Assembly (NCBI GenBank): GCA_903632075.3
Contig: CAHIKZ030001202.1
Coordinates: 843,501-907,500 of the forward strand
DNA length: 64,000 bases
DNA from: Acanthosepion pharaonis
Taxonomy: Eukaryota > Mollusca > Cephalopoda > Sepiida > Sepiidae
Reading direction: 5' to 3'
In this document: piece by piece, positions 48,035 through 57,405 of the stretch
Position numbering within the stretch: the stretch's first letter is position 1
Layout: each line of letters opens with the position of its first letter
Translations under genes and position numbers: made by a program
The notes under the pieces: model-generated
Seen by the model: only the letters and a program-made list of their open reading frames with translations
What the model was told of the DNA's origin: nothing
The model's database searches: none

Positions 48035-49477
48035 GTCACTCGTGGAGTGTCTGAATCCGACACTACCGACACTGAATCCCATGTGTATCCAACTATTGAA
48101 GTGATTCATCGTAAACGTACCCCAGACCTGCACGGAATCCTGAAGCAACGTTCACGAACAATCTCTGATTCGAGTGATGAGAATGGAACTGTACTGTCGG
48201 CATCTCCAGACAGTTCGTCCATTGAAAGTCACTTCCCCTCTGTCAAGAAATCTGTCTCTTTTAATGAACACATTGATCAAGCAACATTCAAGCCCAACTC
48301 TACCGTATCGAGCATGCACAATTCGATGAAGAGCAAGCGCAAACGCTCACGTCAACGAGAAGAGCGCAAGAAGAACGGTCGGCGTCGGCGCCGAAACAGT
48401 AGCCAAGAAAGCAGTGAGGGAGAAGATGGTCATTTGAAAGAGAAAGGTAACTCTTCAAGTTCAAAGGGTTCACACAAAGGTCAGCAGGGCAAGAATAGCC
48501 GAAAGAAAGGTGCAGCTGCTGCTGCTGCTTCAGCCACATCAGAAAAGAACTCTTCAAAACAAGACGGTGCTGGCAGCAGTAGTACTGTGGAGGAGACAGA
48601 TGAAACTACCAACACTGAGGGTTCAGACCATGACAGTGACTCAGGATATGACAATAATGATAGCAGTCAAAGGAATTCTTCCATGCCTGAATCCTCCTCG
48701 CAATCCAAGAACAACAATGTTGACCATTACAATCTGCGTCCTCGTCGAAACCGTGGCTCTAAGTCTGAGCCGAAGAATTGTCATGGTACCAAGAACTGTT
48801 CACACTCCAATTCTATTGTTGTTGGTTGTGATAGGACAGATAACAAACTGACGTCTGAGGAACGGGCTAAGCTCAATCGATTAATGACTGCTGCTCTCAA
48901 TCAGACGTTGAGTCAAATAAATCCAGTCACTACTGATGATTCTGAATGTTTGGAAGTGCCTGATTCACATGAAGTTGACGCTGTTGGACCCTCAAAAGCC
49001 CAAGTCATCGATACAGTGGAACATATGGCATCATTGTCTATAGGAGATGCCAGCCCGACAGGATGTAGCCAAGCTTTAACAGATAAAGACTCGATAGTGC
49101 CAAGTGAGCCAATTTGTATTGGCAACCAGGGGGGTGTCGATAACAATTCTCTCTCAATGTTGGACGAAGAGAAATCGAATGTTGATGAGGATGGAAGTTG
49201 TGGTGGAGATGGTAACAGAGCACGGGTTGAAACTCCTGCACTTCAGGAGGGAATATTGAGTAGAACGAAAAAAGAGAAGTCTTTGGATTGTGATAAAAAG
49301 TTGAAAAACATCAATGGAAAGAACGGGCAGAAGTCCGAACTGGACAATTTCAGGTCTGCAAAGATTGAGTCCGTGCTCAGCTGGACAGACTCTGAGTACA
49401 GCAAACAACTGAGCAATGAGCATCACACTCAGTGTGCGTTCCACTTTAACAACAATGTTATGTTTGAACTGGATTAA
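48035..49477 (+). CDS. DNAAF2: Protein Kintoun (DNAAF2), terminal coding exon
   Basis: Kintoun is a cytoplasmic PIH-family co-chaperone factor that works with HSP70/HSP90 to pre-assemble axonemal dynein arms; its loss immobilises cilia and sperm flagella. This exon (480 codons) follows the acceptor TTGCAG|GTC, so the apparent upstream residues are intronic. In order: DLHGILKQRSRTISDSSDE (exon residues 31-49), then KKSVSFNEHIDQATFK (about 71-86), a strongly basic NLS-like stretch KSKRKRSRQREERKKN plus GRRRRR (about 98-120), Ser- and Lys-rich low complexity with six Ala, an acidic Thr/Ser segment, NHYNLRPRR-like residues (about 229-238), an acidic linker, and the end HTQCAFHFNNNVMFELD. The GILK, FNEHID and C-terminal (CAF.F.N...LD) motifs are the Kintoun signatures I recognise. 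With the previous exon, 532 residues are present; vertebrate Kintoun is about 830, so the PIH1 domain is missing here. Confidence 0.85.
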   Translation, partial: VTRGVSESDTTDTESHVYPTIEVIHRKRTPDLHGILKQRSRTISDSSDENGTVLSASPDSSSIESHFPSVKKSVSFNEHIDQATFKPNSTVSSMHNSMKSKRKRSRQREERKKNGRRRRRNSSQESSEGEDGHLKEKGNSSSSKGSHKGQQGKNSRKKGAAAAAASATSEKNSSKQDGAGSSSTVEETDETTNTEGSDHDSDSGYDNNDSSQRNSSMPESSSQSKNNNVDHYNLRPRRNRGSKSEPKNCHGTKNCSHSNSIVVGCDRTDNKLTSEERAKLNRLMTAALNQTLSQINPVTTDDSECLEVPDSHEVDAVGPSKAQVIDTVEHMASLSIGDASPTGCSQALTDKDSIVPSEPICIGNQGGVDNNSLSMLDEEKSNVDEDGSCGGDGNRARVETPALQEGILSRTKKEKSLDCDKKLKNINGKNGQKSELDNFRSAKIESVLSWTDSEYSKQLSNEHHTQCAFHFNNNVMFELD

Positions 49478-49810
49478 GTGAAAATGCAGGGCAAAAAAAA
49501 AAAAAAAAAAAATAAAGAAAGTCTCTTTATAGTTTTGTTTTATCTTAAATATGACTTCTGGCTCATAACAATTGTCGCATTTAATGTATTCAAATGCAAC
49601 AACTATTATAAGACAGTTGTCGGTAATTTATTTTTTTTTTATTTCCGATTTGAATGACCAATTTAGTTATATCTGTTCTAGGAAATTTTTTTAAAATTAA
49701 AAACAAAAGAAAAATATTATCAAATTTTTGTAAGTCTTGTTTCCATTTTTTTTAATTTTATTTCTTTTAATGCTGGGAAAATAAAACAAGAATTTTTAAA
49801 AAGAAAAATT
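49478..49810 (+). other. Kintoun 3' UTR with candidate poly(A) signals
   Basis: The stop TAA is at 49475-49477. AATAAA occurs at 49511-49516, inside an A-rich run that makes it doubtful as a signal, and again at 49780-49785. The transcript end is not determinable from sequence. Confidence 0.5.
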
Positions 49811-50244
49811 CAGAATTGTCTTTGATGTGAGTGTTGATCACTAAGAACTCAACAATGTCTATCCAGTGGAATAACTTTTATCTTTAGCTATAAATCAACC
49901 TGCCTTACCTGTTATAACCCTTTCCACATTCTATTTTATGAATAACTTGTACCACTTTTAAGGTTTCGTGATCATTCTAGACAGGTTAAACCCCACCCTA
50001 TCTCATATTCTGGTAGGATTAGGTTCCAGCTATTGGTTTGAATATTTTTTTTTATTCATGAATACCTAACTTTGGTGGTTTCCTTACAAAGCAAATGAAA
50101 TAAACTTTACCAAAAATGCTTACTTCTTTTATTTAGTCTGTCATAATTTGTGTCTGATATCACAGGAACTTAATATCTCCCTAGTCTCTCACATTGTCAG
50201 TCACTTTTAATTCTTCTCAATTTTTAGAAAATAAAAAGATTTAT

Positions 50245-50540
50245 AGAAATTATTTACATTATTCGGACTATTGTCCTTATCTTTGTTGCCATATTTATCA
50301 CAACATTTCGGCCATTGTACGCTCTGGCCTTCCTCAGGTGGTTGGAATTTCAAACTGAACCCTTTATTTTGCTCACTGGGGTAGACTGTTCTAGTTCCAT
50401 GTGCCATGTTTGATGGATGTCAGATATCAGTAATCTCCTGCTAATTTCCCTCTGAAAGTTCTCCACTGCCTTAACCAGGTATTGAACGTACTCTTTGGGT
50501 CCTGTCACTGGATCTAACCAACACCTTTATCCACTGTGAG
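50245..50540 (-). mobile_element. Composite tRNA-headed SINE, reverse orientation
   Basis: Read leftward: tRNA-like head (GGTGTTGGTTAGATCCAGTG, then B box ACGTTCAATACCTGG, about 50480-50530), a unique body of about 140 bp (AACTTTCAGAGGGAAATTAG ... GGCACATGGAACTAGAACAG), and a tail core. The tail has ACCTGAGGAAGGCCAGAGCG, TACAATGGCCGAAATGTTGT, AAAGATAAGGACAATAGTCC, then a GTAAATAATTT end. The tail is the unit that is tandemly amplified at 56.5-57.4 kb. Confidence 0.75.
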
Positions 50541-50720
50541 TGAAATAAAGGGTTCAGTTCAACATTCCAACCACCTGAAAAAGGCCGGAGCGTACAACGT
50601 CCAAAACGTTGTGATAACTATGGCGACAAAGATGAGGACAATAGTCCGAATAATGTAAATAATGTACATAATACCTCATCTCAGAAATATGGACAGATTT
50701 ATGGAAATATTTACATTTAA
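50541..50720 (+). mobile_element. Composite SINE, 5'-truncated, head-to-head with its neighbour
   Basis: It starts within the body (GAAATAAAGGGTTCAGTTCA) and runs through ACCTGAAAAAGGCCGGAGCG, AAAGATGAGGACAATAGTCC and GTAAATAATGTACATAATAC. Together with the reversed copy on its left it forms an imperfect palindrome of about 470 bp. Confidence 0.75.
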
Positions 50721-51034
50721 TAAGTGTCTTTGATATTTTACATAGTGTATAAAGTGGAATTGCCTGTGCCACTCATATGATAGAGTAACAGTTTTATGAA
50801 ATTTCATGGGATTTTGCAAGATTTTTCATTATTGTTCTGGTTATTGAAATGCTATTATAAACAAAAATTACTGATTGTGTGTAAAGTTGGTTAATGACAT
50901 TTTAAATAGTGTCAGTTGATGAGCAATAACTGAGCAGTACTAAATAAGATGCAATATTTGTAGACATGAACAGCAGATTGAGAAAAATCAATAAGGAGTT
51001 GATTTTTTTTTTTTTTTTTAATTCTCTGAAGGTT

Positions 51035-51140
51035 ACCTGGATTGAGATGCACCTGATGAAGGCTGGAGAGTACATTGGCTGAAACGTTATGACAATAAAG
51101 ATGAGGTCACTAGTCCAAATGTAAATAATATAAATTAGGA
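51035..51140 (+). repeat. SINE tail fragment (GATGAGGAC family)
   Basis: ACCTGATGAAGGCTGGAGAG, TACATTGGCTGAAACGTTAT, AAAGATGAGGTCACTAGTCC, preceded by a poly-T run (51003-51019). Confidence 0.7.
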
Positions 51141-51247
51141 TTCCAGTTTATAAAGATAAATGTTTTGAACATGTTATGATTAAATATTTTAATTGACCAA
51201 ACACGTACAGCAGACATAACAATATGAAATGACAAGTGGTTCAGGCT

Positions 51248-51308
51248 TATGCTGAGCCTGGTCAGTACCCAGATGGGTGACTGCTTGGAAGTACCAGGTG
51301 CTTTAAGA
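51248..51308 (+). repeat. 5S rRNA-like segment (3' half)
   Basis: GAGCCTGGTCAGTACCCAGA, TGGGTGACTGCTTGGAAGTA and CCAGGTGCTTTAAG closely follow the 3' half of animal 5S rRNA (GCCTGGTTAGTAC, GGATGGGTGACC, GCCTGGGAATACC), including the intermediate element and box C of the internal promoter. The 5' half is not recognisable, so it is a 5S-derived SINE head or a pseudogene, not a functional 5S gene. Confidence 0.7.
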
Positions 51309-51490
51309 GTGGATGTGCAGGTGGTGTAATGGATAACAGCTCATAATTGTTAATTGGAGATCTTAGTTTCAATTCTCGTTGTGTTCACTATATTCACTTA
51401 TGCGCAAAATACCCTTGGTAAAGGTATTAATCCACCTCTTTTCCTCAAACTATGGGTTAATTAGTAAGACTTGAATCCATAGATCATTCC
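51309..51490 (+). mobile_element. tRNA-derived SINE directly after the 5S-like segment
   Basis: An A-box-like GTGGTGTAATGGATAAC (51321-51337) and a B-box-like AGTTTCAATTCTC (about 51367) are followed by TTCACTTATGCGCAAAATAC, CCTTGGTAAAGGTATTAATC and the usual SINE body, which fades out near 51490. Confidence 0.65.
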
Positions 51491-51544
51491 CACCATCATC
51501 ACCAAAAAAAGAATCTTTACAATCTAAAAATATTTTCTAGATTT

Positions 51545-51595
51545 AAATAACCTGCAAAGGTTTGATAAGTTGTAAAAAAACGAATCTCTCAACAA
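51545..51595 (+). repeat. LINE 3'-terminal tail
   Basis: ACCTGCAAAGGTTTGATAAG and TTGTAAAAAAACGAATC recur at 54442-54480 (ACCTGCAAAGGGTTGATAAG, CCGTAAAAAACGAATC) at the end of a LINE piece, marking the extreme 3' end of that LINE family. Confidence 0.55.
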
Positions 51596-52580
51596 GTTAT
51601 TTTTTGAATTGTATTTCTTTATATGAAAGAGTGTACAGTATACTGAATAGTGTTTCATAATTTCTTCCTTGTTGGTAAATTGTCTTCTGCCAATCTAAAA
51701 CCTACCTATTCAGAATGCTGTACAAGTTTTCAGTCAAGGGAATATTAAAAAGTTCAATAAACAAGAATCTTTGAAATCTGTTTCATTTAAATAATTTTTA
51801 GTTTCCTGTTTTATTGGCACGCATAAAAATTAAATATACTTGTGTGATTTCTTATTCATTTTTTTTTTTTTTTTTTTTTTCTTGAGTTGTTTTTATTTTC
51901 ATTTATTACTATCAATTAAGCACTCCAATTTACTTGTTTCAAATTTATTTTTTAGTTTTTAATTCTTAAGCATCTTTGCTTTGGCTTGTTTAGTGGGGGA
52001 TCAATTTACAATGAATTTAAATGGCAAACTGGACCCTCATTAATTTTTATACATTTAAAAACATTTTTTTCTTTTCATATTCATGATATGGGGGTCTTTA
52101 ATCTATAGTAATATGAAAAAAAATAATTATAAAAATATTTTCTGTTCACGGTGCTTATTGTATACGGACTTCCAAAAGCCATGAGAATTGGCATAAAACA
52201 TACTTGCGAAATAGCAACCAGGGAAAATTTGCATGACATCATCTTCCATAATTTGACCAATGAAATTTCTTAATATATTGTCAACGTACAGAAACATGAT
52301 TCCATTTGCTAAATAAATATAAAATTTACAAGTTTATCAATGGTAAATACAACTTTTGGAACACCCTGTATAACAGCACTAAATCTTACTAAAAGCATTT
52401 GACTTCTTGAACTGTGGCACCACATATGCCTTCAAATGATCTATTTAGGTTTTGTCATTCTAACGACTTTCCATGTGCCCACTAATTTATCACTTATACA
52501 TTCTACTCTGAAAACATTATTCCACTTCTTGCTTTGTTGATGTCTCAACTTGTGAAGTTTTGTTCTGTTTAGAATCATAT
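51596..52580. other. AT-rich non-coding DNA
   Basis: No gene is recognised; poly-T at about 51860-51880. Confidence 0.35.
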
Positions 52581-52583
52581 CAT

Positions 52584-52587
<4 letters not shown>

Positions 52588-52654
<67 letters not shown>
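52588..52654. repeat. (CT)n microsatellite
   Basis: A 67-bp uninterrupted CT run. Confidence 0.98.
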
Positions 52655-52656
<2 letters not shown>

Positions 52657-53129
52657 ACTATCAAGTATAATGGGGTGTTTGTCAGTAAAAAAAGAATGAT
52701 TTAAAAATTGATTTTTCAGGTATTCAACTTTGGGTGCCTGACTGCTTAGAATTATTGATTTGGAATTACCATATTGGATGGAGTGGTTTACATTGGAGAA
52801 GATTCGGTGTTGTCAAATTAATTTTGCTAATAATGAGAATAGGAAGTTAATTAAAAAATTTAATAGCACTGACTTTTTTTTTTTTTTTTAGTGTTGTTTA
52901 TTTAATAGTGTAGACATTGCTATAGCTAACTTGTTAAGGTTGCCTGGTTCATCTGGAAAGTTTTAATGTACAATATATAAATCTGATTTAAAAAAAGAAA
53001 AAAGTTTTTAAAATTTTTGGTCAACATATTAATTTTAATGTCCCCAAAACGAAGCTGCTTTTTTATTTTTTTCATCGTTCTGGAGAACCCTCTTTACCTT
53101 CAATCAACATGGCTGATGCTAACCTCAAG

Positions 53130-53760
53130 GTGAGTCTTGGGCTAACGTTTTTGGTTGATATAAAGTGGAAAGATTATATTGTATCAATTGCTAGATCTGT
53201 TGCTAGGAAAGTTGGTCCCTCTGTTCCGTGCTAGACAATTTTCTCACCAGAATCTATATTACATATTTATATGTCTACCATTTGTCCTTGCTTTAAATAT
53301 TGCTGCCGCATCTGGTCTGGTACTCCTGCTATATATTTAAATTTTTGATATAATCCAAAGAATCTGCAATGTTATTGGTCCTGACCTGGCATCTTTGCTT
53401 CACTTACTTTCCCACTGCCATAACACAGTTTCCCTGTACCTTTTCTATACATAATTTCATGGTAATTGTTTGGATGAACTTACCTCTATGATACCAAGAC
53501 TTTAGGAATGTAATGCAGTACTAGTTAGATGTAACCGCAAGTTCTATGCTAACAGTTTCTTCAATAGCACTTTTCGCTTGTGGAACTTTCTACCAGCTTT
53601 TTGTTTCCCAGTCTACTTTATATTTAAATTTTTGAATGTCAATCGTTAATGTTTTCTTAAGTCTTATTCTTTTATTGTTCTCCCTCCTTAATTATGTGTG
53701 CGTGTTTTTCTTCTCGTATTCTCTAACACCCAGTCTCCCCCCCCGTGTCTTAGTGGCTTT
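53130..53760 (+). mobile_element. LINE 3'-end fragment (jockey/CR1-like)
   Basis: Broken frames give ALNIAAASGLV (for the 'YCCHIW' region), IIQRICNVIGPDLAS, HLLSHCHNTVS, a FHGNCLDELTSMIPRL-like block, CNRKFYANSFFNSTFRLWNF and LPAFCFPV. This is the same order as in the other copies, so the C-terminal fifth of the polyprotein is nearly complete but full of frameshifts. Confidence 0.7.
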
Positions 53761-54009
53761 ATTGCCTGCTTGAAATGATTACAAAGACAACTTTTGTTTA
53801 TGTAGATGAGAATGCCTGTTTGGATCCAATTAATAAAAATATTGTCTAAACATTTGTAGGCTAACACATCCTTTTCATACTTTGGGCTATTGTTGGAGTA
53901 AAACTGAATATACAACGACCACTTTATCTCAAAGGTTAACTTGTGATTCGTTTATTCTTGATCATATTAATGAACATAGACTACTAGGGGAAAAGTGTCT
54001 TCACAGCTA

Positions 54010-54480
54010 TGTGGGTGATTAATTATTTCCCACCCTACAATCCCTTTCCCACAGACAAAATGTTGCCAGACACTCACTGCCCAATCATTATTTCCATGGC
54101 AACTGTTTTGACTAGCTACATTCCTCGGATCCATCAGTCTTGACCTTTGCCATGCCATGTACCACGAGGATTTATCATCTTCATTCCCTTCATATTTCAT
54201 TAGTAGTAAGGAAGTTCCACTTGGACAGCTCTCCAAGAACTGCTGCTTTATGGAACAGACTCTACGATATGCTTTCCCAATCACGATAATCTTGACTCCC
54301 TCAAATCTAGAGTTAACTATTATGTTTTCTACATAACCTTATAATCTGCACTTCACTTACACCCAATAAATCCTCTATTGTGAGTGTTGGATCTTGTATA
54401 GGGTGACCTTTAGTATATAAAAACTATACGGGATGTACTTGCAAACCTGCAAAGGGTTGATAAGCCGTAAAAAACGAATC
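54010..54480 (+). mobile_element. LINE 3'-end fragment (jockey/CR1-like)
   Basis: Reads a FPWQLF-like block, LDLCHAMYHEDLSSSFPSYF, KEVPLGQLSKNCCFMEQTLR, ITIILTPSNLELTIMFST and, after the stop, the shared 3' tail at 54442-54480. It is a sister copy of 16900-17320. Confidence 0.6.
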
Positions 54481-55700
54481 AATGTACTTGCAGACAATAC
54501 ATGCACATACAATACAACGTTGTCTAAACAAAGAGATAAAAACGTCATTTTGTTGAAGCCCTTATAAGATTAAAAACTAAAAATAGTAAGTTTGGGAACA
54601 TGGATTTTTTAAAATGTACTTAATAACTGATAGATACGTTTGGTCCAGTGAAGAATTCAGGCTGTCTGTTGCTTTATGTGTGTCGTCTTCATAAACGGTA
54701 AATGCCGAATTTAATCTGGGCTCCAAAATTGTAAAATAATATTCTCGGATATCCCCTAATCTTAATAGCTGACGGAGGTAAAATTGAAACCATTACGTCA
54801 TAATTGTTTAGGTAATAGTCATATTCTTTATGAATGTACATAAGCAAATATTAACCCGGGGGGAGGGGGGATAATAAAAAAGGTCCTTGTTTACTGTTTT
54901 AGATTAAATTTATATAAATAAAAAGCCCGTTTTAAAAATATAATGAAAAAATATATCATTAGACATAGATGAACCACCTTGTAAATTTTTGAGGCAAAAT
55001 TACAAAGAACTAGAAAATTTTGTTGTAAGTTGGCCTGAAGAGAAGCAGGCATTTAGAGAAATGTTGATTATTGCAAGAAAGAAATTTCTTAGTGTTAGAG
55101 ATTTTAGTAAATATTCTGCAGCTACTTGAACGTTAGTTAAATTTATCAAATTTAAATTTATCAAATTTAAATTTATCAAATGCCCTTTCAACAATTCTTT
55201 TATCTTTTGTTATTGTTCTCAAGTTCACCCTCACCTGGGGTAGTAGCACCTGTTAGGATCCCAGCTATGAGCAAATAGTGAAATCCCAAACAAATCACTA
55301 TGAGAGTATAAGAATAAATGTTTATAGTCAAAATAACAGCAATACATTTTTATAATAAAAAAGAGCAACAATACATTTTTAAAACAACATGACCAACAGT
55401 ACATTTTATCTGGATTTGAAGTCACAATTACGTTCAAAAATATCTTTAGTTGAAGCCATGATTAGGTTTATTTTCTTTTACGTCATATCAACCTCAATGG
55501 GTTATCTAATGCTGACAATATGCTAAGGATAGCTTCATATGAATAGAATATGGGATCTTTATAAGAAATCAAGTTGTAGATCAGGTTTCATTGACGTAGT
55601 TTTGTAAAGAGGTTTTTTGTCGAGACTCAAATGTATTGCAGGTAATATTTTTTTCAAAAAATTTATTGAGGGTAATAACTTTTCCCCAAACACACATTGA
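54481..55700. other. AT-rich non-coding DNA
   Basis: No gene is recognised. A short tandem of AAATTTATCAAATTT units at about 55138-55180 and a G-rich run at 54859-54870 are the only features. Confidence 0.35.
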
Positions 55701-55703
55701 TGC

Positions 55704-55708
<5 letters not shown>

Positions 55709-55758
<50 letters not shown>
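55709..55758. repeat. (TA)n microsatellite
   Basis: A 50-bp TA run immediately before the LINE zinc-finger relic. Confidence 0.98.
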
Positions 55759-55761
<3 letters not shown>

Positions 55762-55864
55762 TGAACTTTCTTATCGTGAACGATAAATGGGGGTCGGCAC
55801 TGGATGTGCCTTTCGTTTTATGCTTATGCATGCTAGCAAGTGTTATTGTGGAGAAAATCAGGTA

Positions 55865-56158
55865 AGGGAAAGACATATTTCGTTTGTGCTTTCTTAAGTG
55901 TGATACTAGCGCAGCCTGGCTGCATGTGACAAAGCCACACTAACAGATGAAATTTGTTAAAGCAGGATTTTGATGGCGTCTCTGCTTCAGAGCTTGACGA
56001 AGCCGATCACGATCCTTCAGTCTATTGTCTTCGAAACTTTTTAAATTAATGAAACATGTCTTACGACACTCCTTTCGGTTTGATACTTGGGCTTCCCAGG
56101 TTTTCAGATCAAAGTTGAAACGTTTCATGTCTTTCAAGACAGACAGACACACATACAT
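55865..56158 (-). pseudogene. LINE-type C-terminal zinc-finger relic
   Basis: The minus frame reads NFDLKTWEAQVSNRKECRKT, then KSFEDNRLKDRDRLRQALKQ, FIC, an in-frame TAG stop, and CGFVTCSQAALVSHLRKHKR. The W-E-x-x-x-x-(D/N)R arginine-rich linker followed by a C2H2 finger with SQ-x-x-L-x-SHL-R-x-H is the ending typical of a group of invertebrate LINE polyproteins. The single stop falls between the two Cys of the finger. No frameshift was found across about 95 codons, so decay is recent. Confidence 0.6.

Positions 56159-56159
<1 letters not shown>

Positions 56160-56184
<25 letters not shown>
56160..56184. repeat. (TA)n microsatellite
   Basis: A TA run abutting the foldback on its left. Confidence 0.9.
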
Positions 56185-56189
<5 letters not shown>

Positions 56190-56197
56190 TTTAAAAT

Positions 56198-56345
56198 ATG
56201 ATTCTTTCGCTACACAATAGTTCTCATGTTTCAAAAACGAGAGCCGAAACCATCCAACTCAATTCAACATAATTTTAATAATTATTTGGATGGTTTCGGC
56301 TCTTGTTTTTGAAACATGAGAACTCTTATGTAGCGAAGGAATCAT
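56198..56345. repeat. Foldback palindrome with 60-nt arms
   Basis: Arms 56198-56257 and 56286-56345 pair almost perfectly (TTTCGCTACA / TGTAGCGAAG; AAACATGAGAAC against GTTCTCATGTTT; GAGCCGAAACCATCC / GGATGGTTTCGGCTC) around a 28-nt AT-rich loop. No coding capacity; MITE-like. Confidence 0.85.
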
Positions 56346-56509
56346 TTTTAAACAAATAAATATTATAATAAATCTCTACTTCTGTGTGGAGCACTGTGTT
56401 CTTAAAAATAAAAACAAAAATACTAAGGAATTCCGGATTATGCACCCAACGTGTTCTTTTCTTTTTTCTGCATACCAGCGCACTTTATTTTATATATATA
56501 TATATATAA

Positions 56510-57405
56510 TCCAAACGATGTAAATAGTTACAATACCTCATCTCAGAAATATAAACAAATCATGAAGAAGGCCAGAGCGTACAAGAGCCGAAACGTCGAG
56601 AATATGACAATAAAGATGAGGACAATAGTCCGAACGATGTAAATAGTGTAAATAGTTACAATATCCCATCTCAGAAATATAGACAGATCATGAAGAAGGC
56701 CAGAGCGTACAAGGGCCGAAACGTCGAGAATATGACAATAAAGATGAGGATAATAGTCCGAACGATGTAAATAATGAAAATAGTTACAATACCTCATCTC
56801 AGAAATATAGACAGATCATGAAGAAGGCCAGAGCGTACAAAGGCCGAAACGTCGAGAATATGACAATAAAGATGAGGATAATTGTCCGAACGATGTAAAT
56901 AGTTACAATACCTCATCTCAGAAATATAGACAGATCATGAAGAAGGCCAGAGCGTATAAGGGCCGAAACGTCGAGAATATGACAACAAAGATGAGGACAA
57001 TAGTCCGAACGATGTAAATAGTGTAAATAATTACAATAGCTCTTCTCAGAAATATAGACAGATTATGAAGAAGGCCAGAGCGTACAAAGGCCGAAACGTC
57101 GAGAATATGACAATAAAGATGAGGACAATTGTCCGAACGATGTAAATAGTTACAATAGCTCATCTCAGAATTATAGACAGATCATGAAGAAGGCCAGAGC
57201 GTATAAGGGCCGAAACGTCGAGAATATGACAACAAAGATGAGGACAATAGTCCGAACGATGTAAATAGTGTAAATAATTACAATAGCTCATCTCAGAAAT
57301 ATAGACAGATCATGAAGAAGGCCAGAGCGTACAAGGGCCGAAACGTCGAGAATATGACAATAAAGATGAGGACAATAATCCGAACAATATAAATAGTGTA
57401 AATTT
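56510..57405 (+). repeat. 119/128-bp satellite derived from the SINE tail, 7 units
   Basis: Units, marked by CATGAAGAAGGCCAGAGCG, start at 56561, 56689, 56817, 56936, 57064, 57183 and 57311 (spacings 128, 128, 119, 128, 119, 128). Each contains GGCCGAAACGTCGAGAATAT, AAAGATGAGGACAATAGTCC and a GTAAATAGTTACAATA block, the tail order of the SINE at 50245. The 119/128 difference is one 9-bp segment (GTGTAAATA). The short frames across it on both strands are artefacts of the repeat. Confidence 0.95.

Noticed and set aside
48300..49444. Open frames on the other five frames of the Kintoun exon
   Set aside because: They are shadows of the real coding frame.
56543..57163. Minus-strand hydrophobic frames that look like membrane proteins
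   Set aside because: They lie wholly in the SINE-tail satellite and repeat with its period.
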